Below, piece after piece: positions 55,927 through 64,000 of a DNA stretch of 64,000 bases. The position numbers and the translations under genes were made by a program. The stretch covers positions 124,001 through 188,000 of the forward strand of contig NZ_CP021421.1 in NCBI RefSeq assembly GCF_002201515.1, read 5' to 3'. Positions within the stretch are counted from its first letter, which is position 1, and each line of letters starts with the position of its first letter. The DNA is from Muribaculum intestinale. GTDB taxonomy: Bacteria > Bacteroidota > Bacteroidia > Bacteroidales > Muribaculaceae. Below the pieces are notes generated by a model, which was given only the letters and a program-made list of their open reading frames with translations, did no database searches and had not been told where the DNA came from.

Positions 55927-56550
55927 TCAATTCGTTGTGTTGTCAACCGAGTCGGGCAGCAAGTCTTCCCGGAAGAATTCCTCCCCATCCTCCCGTTTAT
56001 AATAAATGAGACCATACTCCTTACTTATTACAAACTTTTCAATACGGTAATATGGATAATTGGCCAAATCTGAAACATATCTGGCATTTGAGGAATCAGT
56101 AATAACGCAATCGTTTATTATATGATTTCCTATTGCATAGCTATGTGTAACCAACGGACTAAGAAAGTCGTATTCGTCAATAGTGGATCGTGCTCCAAGT
56201 TTTGCACTATACCATAGATTATTTTTCTTAACAGGTCTTCTTATTGAAAAATATCCTGAAAGAGTTTTCAAGCTATCTTTTATTTCAAACCAATAGCCTG
56301 TATTTGCATCATAATCAGTATTACACGCAGAACTTATAAAAATTCTATCGGTAGAGTTATTAATGAATTTTTTTTGATATCTTACCGACACTGTTCGACC
56401 GTTATTGGATTTAAGTGTGATTTCTGAATACAGGGGTATGGAGTTTGTCCATTCCAAATCATCATCTGAAAGGTGTGTCATGTGGATATAAATACACCCT
56501 TGCATGACAGCGGCAATAGATATTACCCAAATAAGTAATTTGTATTTCAT
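55927..56550 (-). CDS. Lipoprotein, candidate immunity protein 1
   Basis: 207 residues. Lipoprotein signal MKYKLLIWVISIAAVMQGC with Cys at residue 19. Then IYIHMTHLSDDDLEW, shared almost residue for residue with the second lipoprotein upstream, and a nearly identical C-terminus (SKEYGLIYYKREDGEEFF...LLPDSVDNTTN). Two tandem lipoproteins behind an RHS-lipase gene suggest periplasmic immunity against that lipase (inference). Confidence 0.6.
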   Translation of the reverse strand: MKYKLLIWVISIAAVMQGCIYIHMTHLSDDDLEWTNSIPLYSEITLKSNNGRTVSVRYQKKFINNSTDRIFISSACNTDYDANTGYWFEIKDSLKTLSGYFSIRRPVKKNNLWYSAKLGARSTIDEYDFLSPLVTHSYAIGNHIINDCVITDSSNARYVSDLANYPYYRIEKFVISKEYGLIYYKREDGEEFFREDLLPDSVDNTTN

Positions 56551-56596
56551 AATTATTTTAGTGCCTTAGTGAGTACTGCAATTCCTTCCTGGAGTA

Positions 56597-56803
56597 TTAA
56601 TCTCGAATATCGTCACTCGTAAGGTTGCCGGCCGCATCGTAGCTGAAACCGAATGTAGTCTCCTCTTTCAGTGCGCCTATTACGGAGTTGTCCATCGTAG
56701 ACACTGTAGACGATGTAGGTGCGATAGTCGCCGCAAGAATCTGCGAACCAACGTTGTCAAGCCGTATATCCTTGATTACTCCAAACGACAGGATATAATT
56801 CAT
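56597..56803 (-). pseudogene. RHS-repeat gene fragment
   Basis: About 68 residues ending FGFSYDAAGNLTSDDIRD, the YDxxGNLT repeat of RHS/YD proteins. No complete domain. Probably the scar of a displaced RHS tip between two immunity genes. Confidence 0.6.
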
Positions 56804-56811
56804 AATCTTAC

Positions 56812-57403
56812 TCAATTCGTGGTATTCCCAATGGAGTCGGGCAGCAAGTCTTCCCGGAAGAATTCCTCCCCATCCTCAAACTTGTAGTAAATCAGCCCGT
56901 ACTCTTTACTCCACACATATTCTTCAACCTTGTTTTTGATATCATTCTTCCAAAGTGGGGGATAGCTCGAGTTTTTTGTCAGCGATAATTATTTCTTTAT
57001 TAGCAATATTACTATAATCTGTACATAGCCACCATACATTGATATCACAGAACAGAGAATCTCCAACCAATTTTATAATATGTATCCATCCTTTAAAAGA
57101 CTCATCGTTATGTCTCAATACAAAATGATATCCGGCATTAGCCTCCTTATTCGGTCCAAGACCTTCGCTGAAGTAAAATCGGTTCTGGGAGTTATTGACA
57201 AACTTCTTTGTAACAACAAGTGTATCCAAGTTGCCATGAGTGGATGTGAAGAATACGGAGTCGCCATAATTATAAGTATTAATCCACTCCAAATCATCAT
57301 CAGTCAATTTTGTCACATGGATGTAAACACATCCATGTGACAAAATTGATATTAGTCCAGCGACAAATAATCTTAAATAAGATCTATATTGCATTATATT
57401 CAT
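56812..57403 (-). pseudogene. Lipoprotein, candidate immunity protein 2, frameshifted
   Basis: Begins MNIMQYRSYLRLF with lipobox LSHGC and VYIHVTKLTDDDLEW as in candidate 1. The first frame stops at 56942 after ADKKLELSPTLEE, but the homologous C-terminus (SKEYGLIYYKFEDGEEFF...LLPDSIGNTTN) continues in another frame to 56812. The frame change falls at the A6 run (T6 at 56972-56977 on +). The 153-residue product lacks the last about 50 residues of the family. Confidence 0.75.
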
Positions 57404-57410
57404 AATATAT

Positions 57411-58004
57411 TTATGGCTTTAGATAATTAATCATCGTGGATATACTATGGTAGGCGCCCCAATTTAAGTGAAATCCTACCGGGACATATTGAGTATATCC
57501 AGGTGAAATTAGCCCAAATAACTCTTGAATATCCGATACAGGGCCTTTCCCTATGCAGTAATTACCATATTGTGGGCCTATAGCGACATAGTTTTTAATA
57601 TACTGTCCATCTGTAAGTCCATGTCGTTCCATCGTCAGTGGACTTACTGCTGCGGGATTAAATGTAACGGCCGGTTTCTGTGTCGCCATACTTGCAGCAG
57701 CTGCCAATCCGCCGCCCAAAGAATGACCCACGAATGTTATTTCATTGCCATCCAAATCTCCAACCAACTTTTTTGCATTACTGATTGCATAACTATATTG
57801 TCCGGCACATCCAAGTAATTGTATAATATCCTCAATTACATCGTTAAAAGAATCTGTGCCGGCAAATACATATGCATATTCTATATTTCCATCCTTTTTT
57901 ACTCTTTCAAAAAGCATGGATGTAAATCCATTAGTCCCTAATGCAGGATTCAGCATTTGAATATTTGTTGGTGGACTCGTTGACCTTTGCCAATGTAGCT
58001 TCTC
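57411..58004 (-). pseudogene. RHS-lipase toxin gene, 3' part (class 3 lipase domain)
   Basis: The lipase core is visible: GFTSMLFERV, YVFAGTDSFNDVIEDI, the nucleophile elbow FVGHSLGGGLAAAAS (Ser of GHSLG) and TFNPAAV. The first ATG is at 57956, but the same frame is open upstream through KLHWQRSTSPPTNIQ to the MITE boundary, and joins the RHS part in frame. It ends 7 bp before the lipoprotein gene downstream. A stand-alone 181-residue lipase from 57956 would lack the N-terminal strand. Confidence 0.8.
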
Positions 58005-58007
58005 TAA

Positions 58008-58168
58008 GAGATTGTCTAAAATTCATATTACTTTGCTTTTGAGAGTCTTGTCGGCGTCTTTTTGTTTATTCTTCGGTCATGTAGCTATGGCTACACTCCC
58101 TCATCACAAGCAAAAATCCATCAGACAATCCTTCTCAAAATCGGTATCATATAAATTTAGACAATCTC
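58008..58168. mobile_element. MITE, copy 2 (161 bp), inside the RHS-lipase gene
   Basis: Terminal inverted repeats GAGATTGTCTAAA and a 3-bp target duplication TAA (58005-58007, 58169-58171). The core (about 58050-58118) matches the MITE at 39032: gtcggc-tcttt, tcttcggtc, a small stem around the centre and ctccctcatcacaagc. Removal with one TAA restores one continuous frame. Confidence 0.85.
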
Positions 58169-58804
58169 TAAGGCTTCAATATAATAATTATAGTTTTCTG
58201 ATTCCATATAAACAGCACCACTCATTAAAGCACCTTCATATGGTGTGGGTTCCAATCCTTCGGGATCTATGAATCTTACGGGATTTCCGAGAGCGTATAT
58301 GTAATGGGAGACCCTTTGTGACTTTTCGCCAAGGGCATCAACGGAGGTAAAGCGATTGAGTATCGGGTCGTAGTGGCGGTTCTGTAGGTCGTAGAAGGTG
58401 TGGGCATCGCTTTTTTCGAGCTTTCCTCCTTGGAAAAGATTATTTCCTGACCAAAAGTAATAGCCATAGCTTTCGCCAAACAGCGAACCTCCGGGATAAT
58501 AGTGTACGGCCTTTGTAAGACTGTCGTTGTCGGCGACAGTACAGCGCACGTTGCCTTGATAATCCTTGACGTAGAAGTAATGGCGGCCATTCTCATAGTA
58601 GCCTGTGGGAGTATTGATGCGCGACAGCTTACCGCGGATATATTCGTAGTTTCCGCAATATTCATATGGCGTCTGTCTGGTGTATGCCTGGATTGCAGTC
58701 ATTGAGTCGCGGTCAGAAACAGGAGGCCATATGATGTCGGGCAGTGAAGCCGCCTTGGACGCCGGCGCCGTGCCGGAGAATGTCTTGCTGCGTTTCCCTA
58801 TCAT
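58169..58804 (-). pseudogene. RHS-lipase toxin gene, 5' part (RHS-associated core)
   Basis: From MIGKRSKTFSGT at 58804: PYEYCGNYEYIRGKL, YFYVKDYQGNVR, YYPGGSLFGESY, then the RHS core end FYDLQNRHYDPILNRFTSVD...HYIYALGNPVRFIDPEG, after which the toxin part begins (GLEPTPYEGALM...). The MITE adds I-V and a stop. Without it the gene would encode 409 residues (58804-57411). The usual long RHS N-terminus is absent, but a promoter precedes this start, so it is a short RHS-tip gene. Confidence 0.8.
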
Positions 58805-58830
58805 GGCAGGAGAGGGTTTTAAGGTTTTTG

Positions 58831-58838
58831 CAAATATA
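58831..58838 (-). promoter_or_regulatory. -7 box of the RHS-lipase gene
   Basis: TATATTTG on the minus strand, 26 bp before the ATG at 58804. Confidence 0.55.
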
Positions 58839-59006
58839 TGTGTTCGTCTATTAAAATGCAAATAAAATCCCGACAATTCGCACGCATCCGACACAGACCA
58901 GAGCAATCCATTACGACAAGCCACCGCGCACCGACCGATTATATATAATGTGGCCGACCTCACGGCCGGCCACATCGTTGTCAAACATTATTATGGTCTT
59001 TTCACC

Positions 59007-61628
59007 TTATTTACGAAGAGTGCCCGATTTGGCACGTATGATATCATTGAGATGGTCGGCAGTGGCACAACCGTTGTGTTCCATCTCAAGAGATGCCCAC
59101 ACAAACGGGCCGACACCCTTGGCGTCGTTGTCGCGCACCGGTTCCGATATGTAGTAGTCAAACGATCCGTCACGCCGGCGGTTCTCCTTCACCTTCGGAG
59201 CAGCCTTGCTCACTGCAGGGCTCACACCCGGGCCGAGGCCGGCCACAGCGCAGCAATCGGTAAGCGACAGCGTCATGTCGGGATTCACCTTGAGGAAACG
59301 GTCGACGATACCATGGTAGGCCTTACGGGCAGGCACCATAAAGCGCCCGTCGACATACCCCTTGCGCACACTCTTGAGCATCGAGTAGGCCATCATGGCC
59401 GAGCAGGTCGACTCAAGATAGTTGCCTTCGCGGCCCGGCTGGTCCATCACCTGCCACCACACGCCGCTATCCTTGTCCTGCCACTTCACCACTCCGTCGA
59501 GAGTGCGGGTAAGCAGGTCGGCCACCTCGCCGCGGCGCCCGTAATCCTCGGGCAGGGCATCGAGTATCTCTACCAGGGCCATCACATACCAGCCCTGGGC
59601 GCGACCCCAGCAGTGCTGCGACAGGCCGGTGGTGTCGTTGCTCCAGAACATGTCGCGGTTCTCGTCCCACGCATGGCGGTTGAGCCCTGTCGAGGCATCG
59701 AGAGTACGCTCATAAGTCTTCTTCAGCTGATCCACGGCATCGTCATACACAGCCTTCTGCTTCTTGGCGGAGAGCATGTGGGCGGTCTTCACGCGGAAAG
59801 GCAGACCCATGAATATGCCGTCGAGCCACACCTGATAAGCATACATGGCCTTGTGCCAGTATACGCCCTCTTTGGTGCGCGGCTGCTTGTCGAGCTGCTG
59901 CTGAAGAGTGCGAATAGCGATGAGATTCTTCTCTTCGGGAAAATTCTCATGCATGGCGGCCACGAAATGACCCGTACGCACATTGTCGAGATTGTAGTCG
60001 GCCAGGTTATAGCCGCGTATCGAGCCGTCGGCACCAATCATCGTGTCGGTATAGCTCTTGCAATAGTCGAGGATGCTGTCGTCGCCGTAGCGCAGATATG
60101 TGTCGAGCATCGACTCAAGCTCAATGCCCATGACATAGCTCCACTTGGGCTTCTTGGAGAAGTCGAGCAGACAGCTCTGGGGCACACGCTGCATCTCCGA
60201 CTTCGTGAGCCACTGGCTCAGGTTGCGGTAAGGAGTGCTGCTCAGGCAGGGCTTGCCGTTGACCGTGGTGTTGGCGAAATTCACCTCGCCCACCTTGCCG
60301 GTGATTTTGTTGTGCTCGGCCACCCCGTCGAAACGGCAGTTGTTCACATTAATATTGTATACGTTGGCCACCGAGTCGAGCGAGTTGAGCAGGATTCCGT
60401 AGCGGCTCTTGTTGCAGGTTACATTGTCAAGATATACGTTGCGCACCGTAGGCACATACCCGCGGCAGCATATCTCGCGCGGCTCATAGTCGAGATTGAT
60501 GCGCATCACCGACTCCTTGCACTGCCCTACCTCGATATTGCGGGCATAGATATTCTCTATCACACCGCCGCGGCATGTATTGGTCTTGATGCGGATGACA
60601 CGGTCGAGGTTCGGACTGTCCATCGTACAGTTCTCGGCAAACACGTTGCGGCATCCGCCGGATATCTCGCTGCCGATAACCACACCTCCGTGGCCATTCT
60701 CCATGCGGCAGTTGCGTATGATGATATTCTCCGACGGACGTCCCCACAGACGTCCGTCATTGTTGCGGCCGCTCTTGATGGCTATACAGTCGTCGCCAGT
60801 GTTGAAGAAGCAGTTCTCAATCACCACACCGTCACACGACTCGGGGTCGCAGCCGTCGCCGTTGGGGCCGTCGTTGCTGATATGCACCCCGCTTACGGTC
60901 ACATTCTTCGACAGCAGCGGATGGATTACCCAGAACGGCGAACGCAGCAGGGTGACATCCTCGATAAGCACACCGTCACACTGGTTGAAATTAATCAACT
61001 GCGGGCGCAGGCAGTCATCGGCTGTAAAGCGGCGCTCGTCCATCTCCACTCCATCCTCGGCCAGACGAAGCAGGCGCGGACGCGCATGGTCGCCCTGCTG
61101 GCGGGGCATGCCCTCCTTCCAGCCAAAACGGTCCTTGCCACACCATGGCCACCAGTTTTCATTGTCGGCTCCGCCGTCGATAGTGCCCTTGCCGGTGATG
61201 GCTACATTGTCGGCCTGGAAGGCATATACACACGGCGAGAGATTCCAGCAGTCGAGACCCTCCCAGCGGGTAGGCACTATGGGGTAAAGCTCGGGCTGGA
61301 ACACAAAGAGCAGCGTGGCGCCCTCGTCGACCTTGAGGTTGACGTTGGAGAGCAACCGTATGGCGCCGGTACGGTAGGTGCCCGCGGGCACAGTCACTAC
61401 ACCGCCGCCAGCCTTGTGGCAGGCTTCGATTGCCTTGTTGATTGCCTTCTGGTTCTTATCCGGTCGGCCATCGGGTTTTGCACCATACTTGCTGATGACA
61501 AAAGTCTTTTCAGGGAAAACAGGTCGCTTCACGGCTCCGTCGATCTGCTTGTAGTCAGTGTCCCATGCCGAGGCATAGGATATCAGCGGAAGCAGCATGA
61601 AGGCTATTTTCAACAGGTATTTTTTCAT
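59007..61628 (-). CDS. GH28 polygalacturonase - GH105 unsaturated rhamnogalacturonyl hydrolase fusion
   Basis: 873 residues with signal peptide (MKKYLLKIAFMLLPLISYAS). Residues about 40-480 form a GH28 parallel beta-helix: FVISKYGAKPDGRPDKNQKA, NDGPNGDGCDPESCDGV and NTGDDCIAIKSG with the catalytic aspartates, then GHGGVVIGSE. Residues about 500-873 form a GH105/GH88 (alpha/alpha)6 barrel: LADYNLDNVRTGH, WHKAMYAYQVWLDGIFMG, HCWGRAQGWYVMALVEIL. Together they would cut pectic or rhamnogalacturonan backbone and remove unsaturated ends. Confidence 0.92.
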   Translation of the reverse strand: MKKYLLKIAFMLLPLISYASAWDTDYKQIDGAVKRPVFPEKTFVISKYGAKPDGRPDKNQKAINKAIEACHKAGGGVVTVPAGTYRTGAIRLLSNVNLKVDEGATLLFVFQPELYPIVPTRWEGLDCWNLSPCVYAFQADNVAITGKGTIDGGADNENWWPWCGKDRFGWKEGMPRQQGDHARPRLLRLAEDGVEMDERRFTADDCLRPQLINFNQCDGVLIEDVTLLRSPFWVIHPLLSKNVTVSGVHISNDGPNGDGCDPESCDGVVIENCFFNTGDDCIAIKSGRNNDGRLWGRPSENIIIRNCRMENGHGGVVIGSEISGGCRNVFAENCTMDSPNLDRVIRIKTNTCRGGVIENIYARNIEVGQCKESVMRINLDYEPREICCRGYVPTVRNVYLDNVTCNKSRYGILLNSLDSVANVYNINVNNCRFDGVAEHNKITGKVGEVNFANTTVNGKPCLSSTPYRNLSQWLTKSEMQRVPQSCLLDFSKKPKWSYVMGIELESMLDTYLRYGDDSILDYCKSYTDTMIGADGSIRGYNLADYNLDNVRTGHFVAAMHENFPEEKNLIAIRTLQQQLDKQPRTKEGVYWHKAMYAYQVWLDGIFMGLPFRVKTAHMLSAKKQKAVYDDAVDQLKKTYERTLDASTGLNRHAWDENRDMFWSNDTTGLSQHCWGRAQGWYVMALVEILDALPEDYGRRGEVADLLTRTLDGVVKWQDKDSGVWWQVMDQPGREGNYLESTCSAMMAYSMLKSVRKGYVDGRFMVPARKAYHGIVDRFLKVNPDMTLSLTDCCAVAGLGPGVSPAVSKAAPKVKENRRRDGSFDYYISEPVRDNDAKGVGPFVWASLEMEHNGCATADHLNDIIRAKSGTLRK

Positions 61629-61673
61629 GTCGGTCTATGTAATTTATGGATATTAGATGACGTGATGTCTGTG

Positions 61674-61712
61674 CAAACTTAATAATTAATTTTTGGAAAT
61701 TCCGTATATTTG
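61674..61712. promoter_or_regulatory. Divergent promoters of the pectin genes
   Basis: TAAGTTTG on the minus strand (61674-61681) for the GH28-GH105 gene and TATATTTG on the plus strand (61705-61712) for the esterase gene. They lie 23 bp apart, so one regulator could control both. Confidence 0.55.
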
Positions 61713-61782
61713 CAGCCGTAACACAGTCGGGTGAAAACTATTACACCCAATTTCGCCAAATTAATATCCATAACACAGTTTC

Positions 61783-63777
61783 ATGATGAACACTTTCCGC
61801 TCTATTCTCACATTTACAGCGGCAACATGCGCGGCGGCTTCATACGCCGCGACACAATTTGATGTCACCGTCGCCAACCCCTCGGCGGCACCCCGCAACG
61901 CTGTCGGGGTGACACTCCCCGTAAAGGGTATGTTCTGGGGGAAGACGCTCCCCCTCGCGTCGGTAAAGATTGACGGCACCGACATCCCTTGGCAGATTGA
62001 CGACACCGACGGCGACGGTCGTCCCGACGAACTCGCATTCACCGTCGACCTCCCCGCCAAGGCCGAAGTCACCGCGAAAGTCACAATCTGCGAAGGCACC
62101 GACGGTTCGCAGTTCAAACCCTCGACATGGGCCTCACTGCGACTACGCGACCACAACCGACGATACCCCGAAGCCGGCAGCGTGACATTTCCCGGCTCCG
62201 ACACTCCACGCCATGTCTACGACGCCGTCTACGGCCACGGCATAATGCTCGAAGGCTCCCACGGAGGCATACGCGTATATGCCGACAACCGACAGAGCAT
62301 CGACCTATACGGCAAAAAATCACCGCGCCTCGAACTCGCCGAAACAGCCTTCTACACCACTCCCGACAAGGAAGCGGAAGGCTACGGATGCGACATCCTC
62401 TGGGCCGGCAACTCGATTGGCGCGGGCTCGTTCAGAGCGGTGGCTCCCGACGGTACACTATTCGCCACCGACTCCGTGGCCTCACGCACACAGCGGGTGA
62501 TTGCATCCGGACCGGTGCGCTCCATTGTCGAGGTATCCACACCGCGATGGAAAGTCAACGGCCGCGAATACGATATGACCCAGCGCTACACCATATGGGC
62601 CGGACACCGCGACATCGAAGTAGACATCTACGGACTATACGGCACCCCCGAAGGCTCATTCGCCACAGGTGTGCTCTGCCTCGACAACGGCGACGGATTC
62701 GTGTCAGCCCGAGGCACCGCCATCAGCTGCGGCACAAGCACTCCCGACAAGAAACGCCCCGACCACACAGAGACCCTTGCCGTGGGCATATACGCCCCCG
62801 ACTCGCTGGTAAATGACGTGAGGGAAGACTCTCTCAACTATCTGATTACCCTCAATCCCGATGCCGCCGGACACATATCCTACTCTATCGCATTCGCATC
62901 GGCCAAAGAAGAGGGCGCACCTGTAAGTCTCGCCAGGTGGCAGGCCTGCATGGACGACATCGCCGCCCGTCACCGTCAACCCTCGACCGTGACGGTATCA
63001 CTGACCGAGCCCTCCGACACCGTCACCATAATGATGATCGGCGACTCTACCATGGCCGACAAAGTGCTGAAAGGCGAAAATCAGGAACGTGGCTGGGGAC
63101 AGATGCTCCCCACTCTGCTCAACGGCCCCGTGCGCGTCGACAACCACGCCGTCAACGGACGCAGCTCCAAGAGCTTCATCGACGAAGGACGCTGGGACAA
63201 GGTTATCGAGCGTCTGCGCCCGGGCGACTATCTGATAATACAGTTCGGCCACAACGACGAGAAAGCCTCCGACCCCTCGCGCCATACCCTCCCGGGCTCT
63301 ACATTCGACGCCAACCTTACCCGGTTTGCACGTGAGGCCCTCGCCAAAGGTGCCACTCCTATACTTATGAACTCTATCGTAAGGCGCAACTTCCCGGCGC
63401 CGGGAGCACCGACCGTCACCGTCGACGACAAATATAAAAAAGGATATCACCCCGAAGCATTCGACACCGAAGGCTCTCGGCTTGTCGACACCCACGGCCC
63501 CTATCTTGACCCGCCGCGACGAGTGGCCGAAAGCCTCGGACTACCGTTTATCGACATGAATGCCATCACCCACAATGCCATACAGGCTCTCGGACGCGAC
63601 GCATCACGCGAATATTTCATGTGGATTCCGGCTGACACCTATCCGTTTGCCCCGGAAGGAAAAATCGACAATACCCACCTCAACATCAAGGGCGCCACAT
63701 TCGTCGCCACACTCGCCGCACAGGCGCTCGCCGACACCCTCCCGCTTCTGCGCCCCTACATATCCGTAGCCCGCTGA
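61783..63777 (+). CDS. DUF4861 - rhamnogalacturonan acetylesterase fusion
   Basis: 664 residues with signal peptide (cleavage near SYAAT). Residues about 25-390 fit DUF4861 (VKGMFWGKTLPLASVKIDGTDIPW-like start, YGHGIMLEG, YTIWAGHRDIEVDIYG). Residues about 410-660 are an SGNH esterase of the rhamnogalacturonan acetylesterase type: MMIGDSTMADK, GRSSKSFIDEGRW, IIQFGHNDEK, DNTHLNIKGA. It would deacetylate pectin so the divergent GH28-GH105 enzyme can act. Confidence 0.88.
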   Translation: MMNTFRSILTFTAATCAAASYAATQFDVTVANPSAAPRNAVGVTLPVKGMFWGKTLPLASVKIDGTDIPWQIDDTDGDGRPDELAFTVDLPAKAEVTAKVTICEGTDGSQFKPSTWASLRLRDHNRRYPEAGSVTFPGSDTPRHVYDAVYGHGIMLEGSHGGIRVYADNRQSIDLYGKKSPRLELAETAFYTTPDKEAEGYGCDILWAGNSIGAGSFRAVAPDGTLFATDSVASRTQRVIASGPVRSIVEVSTPRWKVNGREYDMTQRYTIWAGHRDIEVDIYGLYGTPEGSFATGVLCLDNGDGFVSARGTAISCGTSTPDKKRPDHTETLAVGIYAPDSLVNDVREDSLNYLITLNPDAAGHISYSIAFASAKEEGAPVSLARWQACMDDIAARHRQPSTVTVSLTEPSDTVTIMMIGDSTMADKVLKGENQERGWGQMLPTLLNGPVRVDNHAVNGRSSKSFIDEGRWDKVIERLRPGDYLIIQFGHNDEKASDPSRHTLPGSTFDANLTRFAREALAKGATPILMNSIVRRNFPAPGAPTVTVDDKYKKGYHPEAFDTEGSRLVDTHGPYLDPPRRVAESLGLPFIDMNAITHNAIQALGRDASREYFMWIPADTYPFAPEGKIDNTHLNIKGATFVATLAAQALADTLPLLRPYISVAR

Positions 63778-63799
63778 TACATATCATCATTGATAATAT

Positions 63800-63844
63800 A
63801 ATAAAATCGCCGCATCCCTGACAGCAGGGTGCGGCGATTTTATT
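63800..63844. terminator. Bidirectional terminator between convergent genes
   Basis: Stem of about 20 bp with one bulge (aataaaatcgccgca...), A/T-rich outer ends supply T-runs on both strands. Confidence 0.75.
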
Positions 63845-63860
63845 ATCTCTCCTGAATAGA

Positions 63861-64000
63861 TTACTCCATATCCATCGGCATGTAATGCTGATATGGGTGG
63901 TCGCAGGCGGGACATACTTTTGGAGGCTCCTTGCCCACAAACTCATATCCACATACCAGACACTTCCAGGTTATGGCCTTGTCGCGTTTCCAGAGAGTAC
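63861..64000 (-). CDS. Rubrerythrin/rubredoxin-like protein, C-terminal fragment
   Basis: The frame enters from the right edge and stops at 63861. Visible are TLWKRDKAITWKCLVCGYEF and KVCPACDHPYQHY: a rubredoxin-type iron site (two CxxC pairs) as at the C-terminus of rubrerythrins, which reduce peroxide in anaerobes. The N-terminal ferritin-like domain would lie outside the window. Confidence 0.75.
   Translation of the reverse strand, partial: TLWKRDKAITWKCLVCGYEFVGKEPPKVCPACDHPYQHYMPMDME

Noticed and set aside
56942-57403. Programmed frameshifting in immunity candidate 2
   Set aside because: The A6 run alone is a weak slippery site, no downstream stem is evident, and the intact homologue needs no frameshift; ordinary mutation or phase variation is simpler.
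58950-61682. A 910-codon open frame on the plus strand antisense to the GH28-GH105 gene
   Set aside because: It is a frame mirror of the GC-skewed codon use of the real gene; the product has no domain, and the minus-strand protein has two complete catalytic families and a signal peptide.

Overview
The window looks like a chromosomal segment of a gut Bacteroidales, most likely family Muribaculaceae (inference). The supports are Bacteroidetes-type promoters (-7 box TAnnTTTG, often with TTG about 20 nt upstream), a tmRNA tag ending GENNYALAA, Bacteroidetes-style gene content (AmgK-RapZ fusion beside MurU, an OstA/LptA-like protein with several parvulins, a GH28-GH105 fusion, DUF4840/DUF4377-like lipoproteins, PcfJ/PcfK-type conjugative genes) and roughly even base composition.

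Layout. 1-15.4 kb is core: a lipoprotein start, hisGDCB, a chorismate enzyme-SGNH-SGNH-MBOAT gene string, ftsY-rimO, initiator tRNA-Met, a beta-barrel protein and two exported proteins. At 15.56-15.95 kb lies ssrA (tmRNA). From its 3' end to about 35.2 kb runs a heavily rearranged island. Three copies of the same integration module (tmRNA 3' end, terminator, integrase leader) lie at 15.94 (+), 20.0 (-) and 29.85 kb (+), so several related elements have used ssrA as target; every integrase is destroyed. Two IS21-family copies in inverted orientation enclose an AbiL-like RloA/RloB pair; one copy carries an inserted IS4-like element. Conjugation remnants (pcfJ stub, pcfK, mob remnant), an AbiEi/AbiEii pair, an IS1182/IS5-type element, a structured RNA candidate and three exported or unknown cargo genes follow.

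35.5-40 kb is a decaying stretch: a shortened TonB-plug protein, and an ECF sigma operon with a nonsense codon, a MITE and an ISAs1 element. 40-55.8 kb is core again: DUF4234 protein, cell-wall sugar salvage (amgK-rapZ, murU), an EamA transporter, anaerobic ribonucleotide reductase nrdDG, an envelope folding/LPS-transport-like operon and guaB. 55.9-58.8 kb is a polymorphic-toxin locus: a short RHS-lipase gene split in frame by a MITE related to the one at 39 kb, with two homologous lipoprotein candidate immunity genes, one frameshifted. 59-63.8 kb is a divergent pectin (rhamnogalacturonan) degradation pair, and the window ends in a rubredoxin-like domain.

The strongest unusual points are the multi-copy tmRNA integration module with a probable IS21-mediated inversion of a defence gene pair, the in-frame MITE split of the RHS-lipase gene, the two-member MITE family with 3-bp TNA target duplications, the structured RNA at 32.7 kb, and the hairpin-rich non-coding block at 27.2-27.9 kb.
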